Assembly (NCBI GenBank): GCA_026397725.1
Contig: JAPLUI010000165.1
Coordinates: 1 to 64,000 of the forward strand
Source of the DNA: Verrucomicrobiota bacterium
GTDB taxonomy: Bacteria > Verrucomicrobiota > Verrucomicrobiia > Verrucomicrobiales > Akkermansiaceae
Direction: 5' to 3'
Length of the DNA: 64,000 bases
The notes beneath the pieces are model-generated. The model was not told the DNA's origin, searched no databases, and saw only the letters and a program-made list of their open reading frames with translations. Below are positions 46,426 through 56,180 of this stretch, piece by piece. Each line of letters begins with the position of its first letter. The first letter of the stretch is position 1. The position numbers and the translations under genes were made by a program.

Positions 46426-47198
46426 GGTCGTGGGGTCTGGGGGGTGGTGGTTTGGTGGTTGGATTGAATCGCGCGGGCGATGGGGAGCAGTAGCATGAGA
46501 AGGATCGCGGCAAGCGCGGGAACCCCGTTGCCGCCGGTGAGGTGCTGGAGTGCGTGCCAGACGGCCTGATAGAAATTGCCGCGCATCGGATCGGCACGCA
46601 GAAAGGCGACCTCCAGCGTCGGACTGCCGAAAAACGGCCGCAAAATCCACGAGAACTGGGCACCGAGAAACCCGTTGCCGCCCAGCCATGCCAGCAGGGT
46701 GGCGGTGGCCGCCGTGCGGTTGGGGGCCGTGGCGGTGAGCAACCGGTGCAGGTGGAGATTGGCCGAGATCCCGGCAAAACCGATCAGAAACGTGTGGCTG
46801 ACCAGATACGCGGCATGGGCCTGGCCCGCCCCGGGAGAGTCCGGCGGCGGGGCATTCCAGGCGAGCAGCCAGGTGACCGGGGCCAGCGACCCGAGGATCA
46901 ACGCGGCCAGCGCGAAGGACGTGAGCAGCGCGAACAGCGACTGCCGAAACCCCAGCCCGGTGCCTAGCAGGATGCCCAGCAGACCATTGAGCAGGCCGTT
47001 GCACCCGAGCGTGAGCGCAATCAGCAGCGGCATCTTCACCGCCACATAAACCCCCATCAGCGGTGAGCGCCAGTAGCCGACCGTGAAGCCGTAGGCCGCC
47101 AGCCCCGCACAGGTGATGAGCGCCACCTCCGTCACCCGCCGCGGCGTAGGCGCATCAAGCCAATCGGCGGCGGGATGGATCAGTTGGCGAAACGTCAT
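46422..47198 (-). CDS. Polytopic membrane protein, unknown
   Basis: 258 residues from ATG 47198 (MTFRQLIHPAADW). About six to seven membrane segments (VALITCAGLAAYGFTVGYW, LLNGLLGILLGTGLGF, LLTSFALAALILGSLAPVTWLL, AAILLMLLLPIARA). No catalytic or transport motif is recognised. Translationally coupled to the following Gln/Pro-rich membrane protein, suggesting a complex or shared pathway. Confidence 0.7.
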   Translation of the reverse strand: MTFRQLIHPAADWLDAPTPRRVTEVALITCAGLAAYGFTVGYWRSPLMGVYVAVKMPLLIALTLGCNGLLNGLLGILLGTGLGFRQSLFALLTSFALAALILGSLAPVTWLLAWNAPPPDSPGAGQAHAAYLVSHTFLIGFAGISANLHLHRLLTATAPNRTAATATLLAWLGGNGFLGAQFSWILRPFFGSPTLEVAFLRADPMRGNFYQAVWHALQHLTGGNGVPALAAILLMLLLPIARAIQSNHQTTTPQTPRP

Positions 47199-47691
47199 GC
47201 CTCGAATACCACCTGCCGCAAATGAAACTGTCATGCGCATTGGATGAAAAATCCGTGAAAATCCCCCCCCGAGCCAACCATGTTTCCGGTCCCTGCCCTG
47301 CTGCCGGCGCGCATGCGGCACCTCGGCCAACATGAATACCGTTAGCTGCAAATCAACGCAGGCAACACCCCGAAAATGATAGATGCAAACTGATGGAAGA
47401 GTTCATGAGGAGTGCCGGCATCGAGTGCGGTGGGAAGGGCGGCCCGCCACACCGCTTGGGCGCAACCGGGTGAGCGGCGGCGTTCCCATGGGGCGCAGTC
47501 CGTCTCGCTGGGACTGTGGCGAAGATCGCACCTTGGTGAGGTTCGGCTCCATTCGGGTTTGGGGACCTCCCGCCCCGCAACCCGGCAGCCCCGGCATTTT
47601 TCGCCAATTGCGCCGCTAACGCTTGCATCCGCGTCATTGTCGGTGTATTGGCTGCGCCCCGGCGGGCACCTCCGCCGAACCCCCCTCTCAC
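47199..47691. other. Divergent intergenic region upstream of secA
   Basis: 493 bases between divergent genes, so both promoters should lie here. It includes a C8 tract near 47263 and repeat A copy 3 (47421-47511). No gene or RNA recognised; a long minus-strand open frame crossing it into secA is a shadow. Confidence 0.6.
47421..47511 (-). repeat. Dispersed repeat A, copy 3
   Basis: Inverted relative to copy 1. Reading the minus strand, GCGAGACGGACTGCGCCCCA and the end CTTCCCACCGCACTCGATG match 1299-1389 at most positions. It sits upstream of secA. Confidence 0.7.
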
Positions 47692-50600
47692 ATGATCAAG
47701 TGGATTCTCCAAAAAATCGTCGGCAGCAAGAACCAGCGCGAACTGCGCCGCATCCGGCCGACGATGGCTCGCATCAATGAAATCGAGGGGCCCATTCAAC
47801 GCGAGACGGAGGAAGACCTGCGTGAGCGCACCCTCAAATGGCAGGCTCATCTGGCCCGCTACCATGCCCTTGAAGTTGCGGCCAAGCCGATGATCGAGCG
47901 CATGAACGAAGATGAACTCCGCGCCACCGCTGCCATGCTCGAGCAACGCCTCGCGGTGCTGCGCAGCGAGTTTCCAGCACTCCCGGCCAGGGTCGAGCCC
48001 AGCCCTGAATCCATCGAAGCCGCCAAGGCCGCCTTCCACGAAATCGAGCCGGAGTTCCGCCTTTCCCGCATCAGGTTCCTCGAGAAGATCCTCCCGGAAG
48101 CCTACGCCGTGGTCAAGAACGCGGCCCGTCGCCTCTGTGGCACCACCATCAGCGTCAGTGATCAGCCGCTGCTGTGGGAAATGGTTCACTTCGATGTCCA
48201 ACTCGTCGGCGGCATCGCCCTGCACCGCGGCATGATCGCCGAAATGCAAACCGGTGAGGGCAAGACCCTGGTCGCGACCCTGCCGGTTTATCTCAACGCC
48301 CTTACCGGACTGGGTGTCCACGTCGTCACCGTCAACGACTACCTCGCCCGCCGCGACTCCGAATGGATGGGTGCGCTGTTCCGCTTTCTGGGGCTCACCG
48401 TGGGTTGCATTCAAAACCAAATGCCGCCGTGGGAGCGCCGCGCCGAGTATGCCTGCGACGTCACCTACGGCACCAACGCCGAATTCGGCTTTGACTATCT
48501 CCGCGACAACGGCATGGCTTCCACCAAGGACGAACAAGTCCAGCGTGGCCACTACCTCGCCATCATCGACGAGGTGGACTCGATCCTCATTGATGAAGCC
48601 CGCACTCCGCTCATCATTTCAGGGCCCTCGGCCCAATCCTCCCACCAGTTTGACAAATACAAGCCGCTCGTCGAGCAACTCGTCAAACGCCAGACCCAAC
48701 TCTGCAACGATATCGCCGCGGAAGCGAAGAATCTGCTCGAGAAAGGCGACAGCGTCGAAGCCGGGCGCCTGCTGTTCAAGCTCAAGCTCGGCCAGCCCCG
48801 CAACCGCCAGCTCATGCGCATGATGGAGGAACCGGAAGTCCGCCGCCTCATCGAAAAGGCCGAACTCTCCTTCCATCAGGACGCTCAGAAAAAGGAACTC
48901 TTCGCCCTCAAGGAAGAACTCTATTTCGTCATCGACGAAAAGGGCCATGACTCCGACCTGATGGAAATGGGCCGCGAGTTTCTCTCCCCGGGCGATCCGG
49001 AATCGTTCACCCTCCCCGACCTCGGCACCCTCTTCGCGGACATCGACACCAACCACGATCTAACCGACGAGCAGCGGCTCGCCGCCAAGGACGCCCAGCA
49101 GGTCCGCATGGACGCGCAGGCGGAGAAGATCCACAACATCTCCCAACTGCTCAAAGCCTACTGCGTTTACGAAAAGGACGTGCAATACGTCGTCAAGGAA
49201 GGCAAGGTCATCATCGTCGATGAAAACACCGGCCGTGAAATGCCGGGACGGCGCTGGTCAGACGGCCTGCACCAGGCCGTCGAGGCCAAGGAAGGGGTCG
49301 AGATTGAGAAGGAGACCCAGACCTTCGCCACCATCACCATTCAGAACTACTTCCGCCTTTACGAAAAGCTCGCGGGCATGACCGGCACGGCTGAAACCGA
49401 AGCCGCCGAGTTTCACGACATCTATAACCTTGACGTGTTGCCCATCCCGTCCAACCAACCCAACCAGCGGAAGGATGAAAACGATCAGGTCTTCAAAACC
49501 CGGCGCGAGAAATTCAACGCCGTCGTCCAGAAAATCGAGGAATCCCATGCCAAAGGCCAGCCGGTCCTCTGCGGCACGGCATCCGTCGAGTCCTCCGAGA
49601 CGCTGTCACGCATGCTCAAACGGGCGAAGATTCCGCACTCGGTGCTGAACGCGAAGTTTCACCAACAAGAGGCCGAAATCGTCGCCCGCGCCGGCCAACC
49701 CGGTTCCGTAACCGTCTCCACCAACATGGCCGGCCGCGGTACCGACATCAAACTCGGCGAGGGCATCCCCGAAGTCGGCGGTCTGTTTGTCATCGGCACC
49801 GAGCGCCACGAATCGCGCCGTACCGACCGCCAGCTCCGCGGCCGCTGCGCCCGCCAAGGCGACCCCGGCCGCTCGCAGTTCTTCATTTCCTTCGAGGATG
49901 ACCTGATGCGCAATTTCGCTGCGGCGGACCGCATGACTGCCATGATGGAGCGCTTCGGCATGAAGGAAGGCGAAGCCCTCGAGCACTCGTGGCTCAACAA
50001 ATCGGTGGAAACCGCCCAGAAGCGCGTCGAACAGCGCAACTACATCTGGCGCAAGCGGGTGCTGGATTTCGACGATGTGATGAACCGCCAGCGGGAGGTG
50101 GTTTACGGCTACCGCAACGAGGTTCTAACCACCGAGACCCCGCGCGATCTGGTCATTGAGATCATTGAGGAAACCATCCCGGCCAAGGTCGAAGGCTATC
50201 TGGCGGATCACGATGAAACCCTGGTCGCTTACCACGACCTGATTCACTGGGTCAATGCCACCCTGCCCATTCGCATCACCCCGGAGGAACTCAACCGGGA
50301 AGCCCATGGCCCGGACCAAATCGCACCCATCCTCGTCGCCAAGGTCAAGGACACCTACGAGCGCCGCGTCGCCAAGCTCCCCCTCGAAGTGCTCGACCAG
50401 GAGGAACGCCGGATGGTCCTCGTCGCCATCGACAAACAATGGCAGGCCCACCTTTACAACATGGATGCCCTCCGCGAAGGGGTGGGACTGCGAGCCCAGG
50501 GCCAGAAGGACCCGCTCATCGAGTACAAGAACGAAGCCTATGAACTCTTCGTCACGCTCATGGATGGCATCAAGCAGGAAGCCCTGCAGAACCTCTTCCG

Positions 50601-50877
50601 TTCCGCCTCCAATCTGGAAGCCTTCCTCCGCCAGCTCCACAGCCGACCCCAACAACTCCAGGGCGGCACGGACGGACTGAGTCAACACCACGTCGCCACC
50701 TCGGTTAGCTCCGCTCATCTCGATCCCTCCGCCATGCCCTCACCCGAAGGCAGCACGCTCAAGCTCAATCTGCCCAAACGCAAGCCCAGTTTCTCCATCG
50801 AAACCACCGGCCGCAACGCCACCTGCCCCTGTGGCTCGGGTAAAAAATTCAAACAATGCTGCGGCAAAGAGGCGTGA
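47692..50877 (+). CDS. secA: Preprotein translocase ATPase SecA
   Basis: 1061 residues from ATG 47692 (MIKWILQKIVGSKNQREL). It drives Sec-dependent export through SecYEG. Visible: N-terminal RIRPTMARINEIE, Walker A MQTGEGKTLVATLP near 183, DEAD-like IDEVDSILIDEARTPL, nucleotide-binding domain 2 motif STNMAGRGTDIKLG, RQLRGRCARQGDPG, and the C-terminal zinc site CPCGSGKKFKQCCG. It is longer than the ~900-residue E. coli form because of inserts after about residue 320 and 400, common outside proteobacteria. An upstream in-frame start at 47623 is less likely. Confidence 0.95.
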   Translation: MIKWILQKIVGSKNQRELRRIRPTMARINEIEGPIQRETEEDLRERTLKWQAHLARYHALEVAAKPMIERMNEDELRATAAMLEQRLAVLRSEFPALPARVEPSPESIEAAKAAFHEIEPEFRLSRIRFLEKILPEAYAVVKNAARRLCGTTISVSDQPLLWEMVHFDVQLVGGIALHRGMIAEMQTGEGKTLVATLPVYLNALTGLGVHVVTVNDYLARRDSEWMGALFRFLGLTVGCIQNQMPPWERRAEYACDVTYGTNAEFGFDYLRDNGMASTKDEQVQRGHYLAIIDEVDSILIDEARTPLIISGPSAQSSHQFDKYKPLVEQLVKRQTQLCNDIAAEAKNLLEKGDSVEAGRLLFKLKLGQPRNRQLMRMMEEPEVRRLIEKAELSFHQDAQKKELFALKEELYFVIDEKGHDSDLMEMGREFLSPGDPESFTLPDLGTLFADIDTNHDLTDEQRLAAKDAQQVRMDAQAEKIHNISQLLKAYCVYEKDVQYVVKEGKVIIVDENTGREMPGRRWSDGLHQAVEAKEGVEIEKETQTFATITIQNYFRLYEKLAGMTGTAETEAAEFHDIYNLDVLPIPSNQPNQRKDENDQVFKTRREKFNAVVQKIEESHAKGQPVLCGTASVESSETLSRMLKRAKIPHSVLNAKFHQQEAEIVARAGQPGSVTVSTNMAGRGTDIKLGEGIPEVGGLFVIGTERHESRRTDRQLRGRCARQGDPGRSQFFISFEDDLMRNFAAADRMTAMMERFGMKEGEALEHSWLNKSVETAQKRVEQRNYIWRKRVLDFDDVMNRQREVVYGYRNEVLTTETPRDLVIEIIEETIPAKVEGYLADHDETLVAYHDLIHWVNATLPIRITPEELNREAHGPDQIAPILVAKVKDTYERRVAKLPLEVLDQEERRMVLVAIDKQWQAHLYNMDALREGVGLRAQGQKDPLIEYKNEAYELFVTLMDGIKQEALQNLFRSASNLEAFLRQLHSRPQQLQGGTDGLSQHHVATSVSSAHLDPSAMPSPEGSTLKLNLPKRKPSFSIETTGRNATCPCGSGKKFKQCCGKEA

Positions 50878-51014
50878 ATCCGGGAATTCCGGCACCCTGA
50901 CCCGCCCGCTTCCCGCCAAATGGCAAAAAAAACGCGGATTTTCAAAAATTAAGCTTTCCAAAAGATCAGAATTGTCCGATATTCCGGCTCCAGCGCAAAT
51001 CAATCGATCTCGCC

Positions 51015-51509
51015 ATGAGCACCCCGGTTCGGACTAACAGAAAGGCGGCATGCCGCGCCCGCTCGCTGCGGCATCCGGGCGCATATGTGTCGGCGGTGTA
51101 TTGCGCGGCACTGCACTACCTGAGCCTGGTTGCCTTGCTCACCTGTGCGGTGGTTTTTTTCATCAGGCCGCATCCGGGAGTGTCCCATGTGCTGTTGTTG
51201 TCTCTGCTTGCTTGCGGGCTGACCTGGCTGGTGTCGTTCATGATGCGGCGCTCCGCCATCTGTCCGCTCTGCAAAGGCACGCCCTTGCTGAACTCCGGCG
51301 CACGCACCCACGCCAAGGCGTTTCACATCCGGCCCTTCAATCACGGCGTCACTGCCGTGCTCTCGATCATCTCCACCCAGCAGTTCCGCTGCATGTATTG
51401 CGGCTCCAATTTTGATCTTCGCAAAGCCCCCGGTCATCTCCGGTGTCAGTACCGCAAGGAGGCTTTCGAGAGCTATTCCGACCCCAAGCCGGGAGCCAAG
51501 CTGACCTGA
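51015..51509 (+). CDS. Small membrane protein with two Cys pairs
   Basis: 164 residues. Two membrane segments (LSLVALLTCAVVFFI about 36-52 and VLLLSLLACGLTWLVSFMM about 58-76), then a soluble part with CPLCKGTPL and CMYCGSNF, two CxxC pairs that could hold one zinc ion. Family not recognised, though the KGTPLxxxGA...H segment recurs in verrucomicrobial hypothetical proteins to my recollection. It overlaps the convergent next gene by 37 bases. Confidence 0.65.
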   Translation: MSTPVRTNRKAACRARSLRHPGAYVSAVYCAALHYLSLVALLTCAVVFFIRPHPGVSHVLLLSLLACGLTWLVSFMMRRSAICPLCKGTPLLNSGARTHAKAFHIRPFNHGVTAVLSIISTQQFRCMYCGSNFDLRKAPGHLRCQYRKEAFESYSDPKPGAKLT

Positions 51510-52882
51510 GCATGGCGCTCGGCCATGGCCCATGCCACTGGCGGCACCAAGCGCCGCCATCGCGCGTCGCCCTCGACGATCATCCGGCAGACGTCCCTGC
51601 CGGTGTGTCGCAGCAGTTCATCATCCTCGCAGCCGATGCCGAGGATCCGCCGGTTGTCCAGAAAGTATTGATAGAGATGCACACAGTCTTCCGGGGCGCG
51701 GAAATTCTCCACGGTGACCAACTCCCCGGAACGGCGGTTTTTCCACGGGAAGACATGCAGCACCACCTGATTCATGAACAGGCGCCCGAATGATTCCAGC
51801 AGCCCGCCAGCCAGCTTGGCCGACCACTTTGCTTTGAACAGCTCATTGAGCAAGCCAATGCTCAGGATAATCCCCAAGGGCTTGGAGGTGCATCGGTTGA
51901 GAAACCCGGCGAGGCGGTGGAACTCCGCACACCGCGAGAGCAAGACGGTTTCGCCCAATGCCTGCAGGGCGTTGGCACGATCCAGAAACCCCTGCGGATC
52001 GAGGCTGTGTCCGCGGAGGAGATTGTCCATCGAGATTTCGCACAGGAGCACCTCGCGGCCCCGGTCCTGCTCCTCCAAGGCCGCCGCAAACCCGCGGCGA
52101 GCCTCCCCGAGCATGGTTAGGTGGACGTTCATCACCGGATCGAAGCTGCCTCGCAACAACAACACCGGGCGGCGGTAAAGCGCTTCCGCCGGCTGCACCA
52201 CCTCGCCACTTGGCAAGAACATCGTGGCCTCCGTCAAGCCGCTTTCCACCAGTTGCAGGGCGCACCGCCGGTTGTCAAACGACTCATACCCGTAGCCGGT
52301 CAATTTCACGAGATCGATCTCCACGCGTCCGGGCGCGATGTTCTCCACCAGCGCCTCGACGAATCCTTGCAACTCGCGGCGGTGACGAAAGGCGGCGTAG
52401 ATCAGGTTCACCCCGATCATTCCCAGCGCGTCCATCTGGTCGGTGGCCGGACCATCCAACAATCTGACATGGAGGATGATGTCGGCAGGCGGATCGCCGG
52501 GGCGGATCTGGAAGCGCAGGCCGAGCCAGCCGTGGCACTCGCCGGCGTCCCGCCAGCCGCGTGCCCGCACGGTGTTGCAGAACGCAAAAAACGTGGTGTC
52601 CTTGCCGCGCTTGGGGCCGAGCCGTTCAAGCAGAATGGCATACTCATGATCGAGCATCGCCGCGAGCCGTTCCGCTGAGACATAGCGGGAGGCCCGGCCA
52701 TAGATGGCGTCGCTCATGGTCATGTCATAGGCCGAGATGGACTTGGCCACCAGCCCGGCGGTTCCGGACGCCCGGAAAAACCAGTTGGCCGTTTCCTGAC
52801 CGGCGCCGATCTCGGCAAACGTCCCGTACACCTCCGGGTCGAGATTGAGTTCAAGCGCCTTGTCATAAGTCGTCGGGGTCAT
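51473..52882 (-). CDS. Conserved ~470-residue protein of unknown function
   Basis: 469 residues. The start YDKALELNLDPEVYGTFAEI with GQETANWFFRA and AKSISAYDMTMSDAIYG belongs to a widespread conserved family I recognise by sequence but cannot assign a tested function; database names for it vary and should not be trusted. It has no signal peptide. Visible blocks include GWLGLRFQIRPGDPP, GVNLIYAAFRHR, RPVLLLRGSFDPVMNVHLTM and FPWKNRRSGELVTVE. Probably cytoplasmic. Confidence 0.6.
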   Translation of the reverse strand: MTPTTYDKALELNLDPEVYGTFAEIGAGQETANWFFRASGTAGLVAKSISAYDMTMSDAIYGRASRYVSAERLAAMLDHEYAILLERLGPKRGKDTTFFAFCNTVRARGWRDAGECHGWLGLRFQIRPGDPPADIILHVRLLDGPATDQMDALGMIGVNLIYAAFRHRRELQGFVEALVENIAPGRVEIDLVKLTGYGYESFDNRRCALQLVESGLTEATMFLPSGEVVQPAEALYRRPVLLLRGSFDPVMNVHLTMLGEARRGFAAALEEQDRGREVLLCEISMDNLLRGHSLDPQGFLDRANALQALGETVLLSRCAEFHRLAGFLNRCTSKPLGIILSIGLLNELFKAKWSAKLAGGLLESFGRLFMNQVVLHVFPWKNRRSGELVTVENFRAPEDCVHLYQYFLDNRRILGIGCEDDELLRHTGRDVCRMIVEGDARWRRLVPPVAWAMAERHAQVSLAPGLGSE

Positions 52883-52888
52883 CGTCGG

Positions 52889-54169
52889 TCATTCAGCCAT
52901 TTCCACCCAGCCGTCCGCGAGCTTGTCATCAATGAACACCTGGTTGTTAGAAGCGCCGGCGGCAGCGGGAAACCTGATTTTCAAAATCATCGGGGCCTGC
53001 TCCAGATCCGAGCTGAGTTGGATTTTCCGGTCCACCGCTGACCCGCGTTCCACAAAGCCGAAGATCATGTGTTCGCCATCCATCGACTCCAGACGATAGG
53101 ATTTCCATTTCTTGTCATCCGCAAACCCGAAGTTATAGTAATCGACGCGTTTGACAATGACGCGGAAAACCTGTGCAGCCGTTGGGGTGGCAGCCAGCAA
53201 GGCCGGCCAAGTCATGTCCGACCAGCCGACCCAGCTTTCCCAATCAATCTTGAGACCCTCCGCGGTATCGACCAAGGCGAGTTGGCGGACCTCGAACTTG
53301 CGGGTGCGGACTTCCACCACAGCGGTCGAGCGGTCAAAGACCACATTCCCGCTGACATTGAATTCGACGAGTCCCGGCGCTTCGATGAGTGCTTGCGGGT
53401 ATTCTCGCTGCATGCGCGGCTTCGCCCGTTGCGGTTCGCGCACCAAGGGCAGCAGCTCATCCAGGGTTTTGGCCTCAAGAAATCTCCTGGCAAGCGGCTC
53501 AGCCGCAGCCAGAAGCGAGGCTCCACCCCGCTGCATGAGCGTCGGCAATTCCGCCTCTCCGGGGGTCGCCACCGCCACCGGCAGTTTCATGACCGGCGGC
53601 ACCTGCGGCGGCGCTTTCGAAAGCGCCTCACCACCGCGACGAAGTGTCAAGACGACCACCCATACGATCAAGGCAAAGAGCACCACGCCCCCACCCAGCA
53701 TCCATCGCATCATTCGCCGGTCATGCCGACTGGAGCGAGACGAGCCATGGGTAGCATGTTCCCATGACGGACGATCTGACTCGCCCGATGCCGAGGAAGC
53801 ACTCCGCCGTTTCCGCGACCGGTGCTTGCTGCGCCGCAGCACCGGGTCCCCGGCAGTGGTGGCGGGCGCTGCGACCGTGTGGAGGGCCTCCGTCATGGGT
53901 GTCCCCGCAGGCTCCGACGTGCGGGTTGCCGCTTCGTGCAGCGGTGATGATTCCTTGAGCAAGGGCGGGGTGAGTTCGCCGGCGGCTGGAATCCTCAGTA
54001 AGCGGCGGCAACTCTGACACACCAAGCCCTTGCCATCGTGATCCCGCGGCACGCGGAACACAAAGCGGCAATCCGGGCAAACATACCCGCTCCACCGTCT
54101 TGCACTTTCGTTCGTCTCGGACACGCGCGATCTTGTGCCGGATTCCCCCCGCCCTGCAAGCCCAGGCAT
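52889..54169 (-). CDS. Zinc-ribbon single-pass membrane protein
   Basis: About 426 residues. The N-terminus carries a four-Cys zinc ribbon (YVCPDCRFVFRVPRD and LVCQSCRRLL), then a low-complexity Ser/Arg-rich cytoplasmic segment, one membrane helix (WMLGGGVVLFALIVWVVVL near 165), and an outer domain with FNVSGNVVFDRSTAVVEVRT and VIVKRVDYYNFGFADDKKW. The zinc-ribbon, helix and unknown domain layout is frequent in Verrucomicrobiota. The start is uncertain: ATG 54169 is used; a GTG about 15 codons further in is also possible. Function unknown. Confidence 0.65.
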   Translation of the reverse strand: MPGLAGRGESGTRSRVSETNESARRWSGYVCPDCRFVFRVPRDHDGKGLVCQSCRRLLRIPAAGELTPPLLKESSPLHEAATRTSEPAGTPMTEALHTVAAPATTAGDPVLRRSKHRSRKRRSASSASGESDRPSWEHATHGSSRSSRHDRRMMRWMLGGGVVLFALIVWVVVLTLRRGGEALSKAPPQVPPVMKLPVAVATPGEAELPTLMQRGGASLLAAAEPLARRFLEAKTLDELLPLVREPQRAKPRMQREYPQALIEAPGLVEFNVSGNVVFDRSTAVVEVRTRKFEVRQLALVDTAEGLKIDWESWVGWSDMTWPALLAATPTAAQVFRVIVKRVDYYNFGFADDKKWKSYRLESMDGEHMIFGFVERGSAVDRKIQLSSDLEQAPMILKIRFPAAAGASNNQVFIDDKLADGWVEMAE

Positions 54170-54369
54170 CCGGAAAAATGCCCGTGCCAAAAAAAAACCG
54201 GGTTCAAACCGCATGGGTTTGACACTTCCCGCCGCCACCCGCCTTCCCGTATCGCCAGCGCCGGCTCATGGAGCACCTGGAGCATCTCGCCACCGGCGAC
54301 CTCACCACCGTCACCGCCACTTCACGACCCGCCACGCCTGAGAATCCTGCGGCGGGTCCATGGCAGTTC

Positions 54370-55146
54370 TCACTTTGGCCCCTCACCCGTGCGGGGAACC
54401 TCGGGCCGGGGCTTGCTCTCGCCCTTGCGCTCGGGATGGGGAAACTCTGCGGCATCCACCTTCGAATCCCGGTTCAGGTCCATCTTCTCAAAGCGCTCCT
54501 TCTGCTCGGCCTCGCTGAGGCCTCTCACAAACAAGGCCTGCCGGAACTCCTCGAGAGTTAGGAAGCCATCCCCATTCTTGTCCAGCATCTGGAACAAGTG
54601 GCGCGGCTCGCGTGGCGGCCCGGCCTGGCCCGGCCGATCCCCAACGGGCTGATCCTTCGGTGAAATGACTCCATCGCCATTTTTGTCCAACCTGCGGAAC
54701 ATCGCCTCCTGCCGCTCCGGCGACAGTTTCTTGAAAAGCTCCCCGGCCTTGAATTCCTCAAAGCTGATGCTGCCGTTCTTGTCCGTATCCAATTCCCGCA
54801 AGCGGGGCATCATCTGGTGCTTGCCATCCTGGGGTTTGACAAATTTGCCAAGCTCTTCGCGGCTCAGGCTGCCATTGCCATCCTTGTCCAAGCGCTTGAA
54901 CAGTTCCTGCCGCTTGTCCTCCGGCAGCATCTCAATCCGCTTCATCGCCGCAAACTCCTGCCGGGAAATCACCCCGTCCGCATCCGTATCGGCCTTGGTC
55001 CACGCCTCCAGGAATTGCTGCTGCTGCCAATTCCCTGCTCCCTCGGCCTCCGGCGCAGCCTCACCTTGCCGCAGCTCCGGGCCTGCCACGCATCCGGCAG
55101 GGCACCATAAACCCGCCACAACGAGTGAAACTGTGATTGTCTTCAT
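54370..55146 (-). CDS. Exported EF-hand calcium-binding protein
   Basis: 258 residues with a signal peptide (VSLVVAGLWCPAGC; the Cys could be a lipobox Cys) and six EF-hand loops: DTDADGVISRQE, DKDGNGSLSREE, DTDKNGSISFEE, DKNGDGVISPKD, DKNGDGFLTLEE, and a weaker DLNRDSKVDAAE. These loops bind calcium. The role is unknown; such proteins in planctomycetes and verrucomicrobia are secreted or periplasmic. It is transcribed away from metF with overlapping upstream regions. Confidence 0.88.
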   Translation of the reverse strand: MKTITVSLVVAGLWCPAGCVAGPELRQGEAAPEAEGAGNWQQQQFLEAWTKADTDADGVISRQEFAAMKRIEMLPEDKRQELFKRLDKDGNGSLSREELGKFVKPQDGKHQMMPRLRELDTDKNGSISFEEFKAGELFKKLSPERQEAMFRRLDKNGDGVISPKDQPVGDRPGQAGPPREPRHLFQMLDKNGDGFLTLEEFRQALFVRGLSEAEQKERFEKMDLNRDSKVDAAEFPHPERKGESKPRPEVPRTGEGPK

Positions 55147-55256
55147 GGGATTTCAGCGCTTGTCTAGCCCCGACACGCCGGAACTGCCAGTTGAAACTCC
55201 TGAAGCCCCGGAAAGTTTCGCAAGCCGGCCTCAATATCCAGCGTTTCACCGCCACC

Positions 55257-56180
55257 ATGCACATCAGCGACATTCTTGCCTCACGCCCGACCTCCCTCTC
55301 GTTTGAATTCTTCCCGCCGCACGCTGCCAGTGCCTGGGAGGGTCTCTATCAGACCATCCGCGACCTGGAGCAACTGGACCCCGCATTTGTTTCCGTTACC
55401 TACGGGGCCGGCGGCAGCACCCGCCAACTCACCCACGACCTCGTCGTCCGCATCAAACAAAGCACGTCGATTCCACCCACTCCGCATCTCACCTGTGTCG
55501 GCCACTCAAGACCGGAAGTCTGGTCGATCCTCGAACGCTATGCCGCCGCCGGGGTCTCCAACATCCTCGCCCTCCGCGGCGATCCGCCGCGCGACCTGCC
55601 GGATTACGACTGGTCACAAGGGGACTTCCGCCATGCCGCTGACCTCGTCCGCTTCATTGGCGAGTTCAATGCCTCCGGCTGCCACCCGGACCCACGCGGC
55701 TTCGGCATCGGCGTGGCCGGTTTCCCGGAAGGTCATCCGGCCACTCCCAATCGCATGGCCGAACTGGATTTCCTCAAGGCGAAGATCGACGCCGGCGCGG
55801 ACTATGTCTGCACCCAGTTGTTCTTCGATAACCACGACTTTCTCGATTTTCGAGACCGTTGCGAAATCGTCGGCATCCGGGTCCCGGTCATGGCCGGCAT
55901 CATGCCCGTCACCTCCCTTCAAGGCATGCGGCGGATGGCGGAACTCGCCGCCGGTGCCAGGTTTCCCGCCAGGTTGCTGCGTGCGCTCGAACGCGCCAAT
56001 GCCATTCCGGCGGCCGTCGAACGCGTCGGCATCCATTACGCCGCCGAGCAATGCGCCGGACTGCTGGATCACGGCGTCAAGGGCATTCACTTCTATACGC
56101 TCAACCAGAGCCACGCCACGCGGGAAATCCATGCCAGCCTCGGTCTAACATCAATCAAACCGCCTGGTCCCACCGCTTAG
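55257..56180 (+). CDS. metF: 5,10-Methylenetetrahydrofolate reductase
   Basis: 307 residues from ATG 55257. It reduces methylene-THF to methyl-THF with FAD, for methionine synthesis. Visible: LSFEFFPPHAAS at the start (catalytic Glu), SVTYGAGGSTR, HLTCVGHSR, LALRGDPPRD, GVAGFPEGHP, DAGADYVCTQLFFDN, and the end GIHFYTLNQSHATREI. Normal length. The frame is open 40 codons upstream but those residues do not match the family. Its stop overlaps the convergent next gene by four bases. Confidence 0.93.
   Translation: MHISDILASRPTSLSFEFFPPHAASAWEGLYQTIRDLEQLDPAFVSVTYGAGGSTRQLTHDLVVRIKQSTSIPPTPHLTCVGHSRPEVWSILERYAAAGVSNILALRGDPPRDLPDYDWSQGDFRHAADLVRFIGEFNASGCHPDPRGFGIGVAGFPEGHPATPNRMAELDFLKAKIDAGADYVCTQLFFDNHDFLDFRDRCEIVGIRVPVMAGIMPVTSLQGMRRMAELAAGARFPARLLRALERANAIPAAVERVGIHYAAEQCAGLLDHGVKGIHFYTLNQSHATREIHASLGLTSIKPPGPTA

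Noticed and set aside
47353..48552. 399-codon minus-strand frame across the secA start
   Set aside because: Antisense of SecA plus repeat A.
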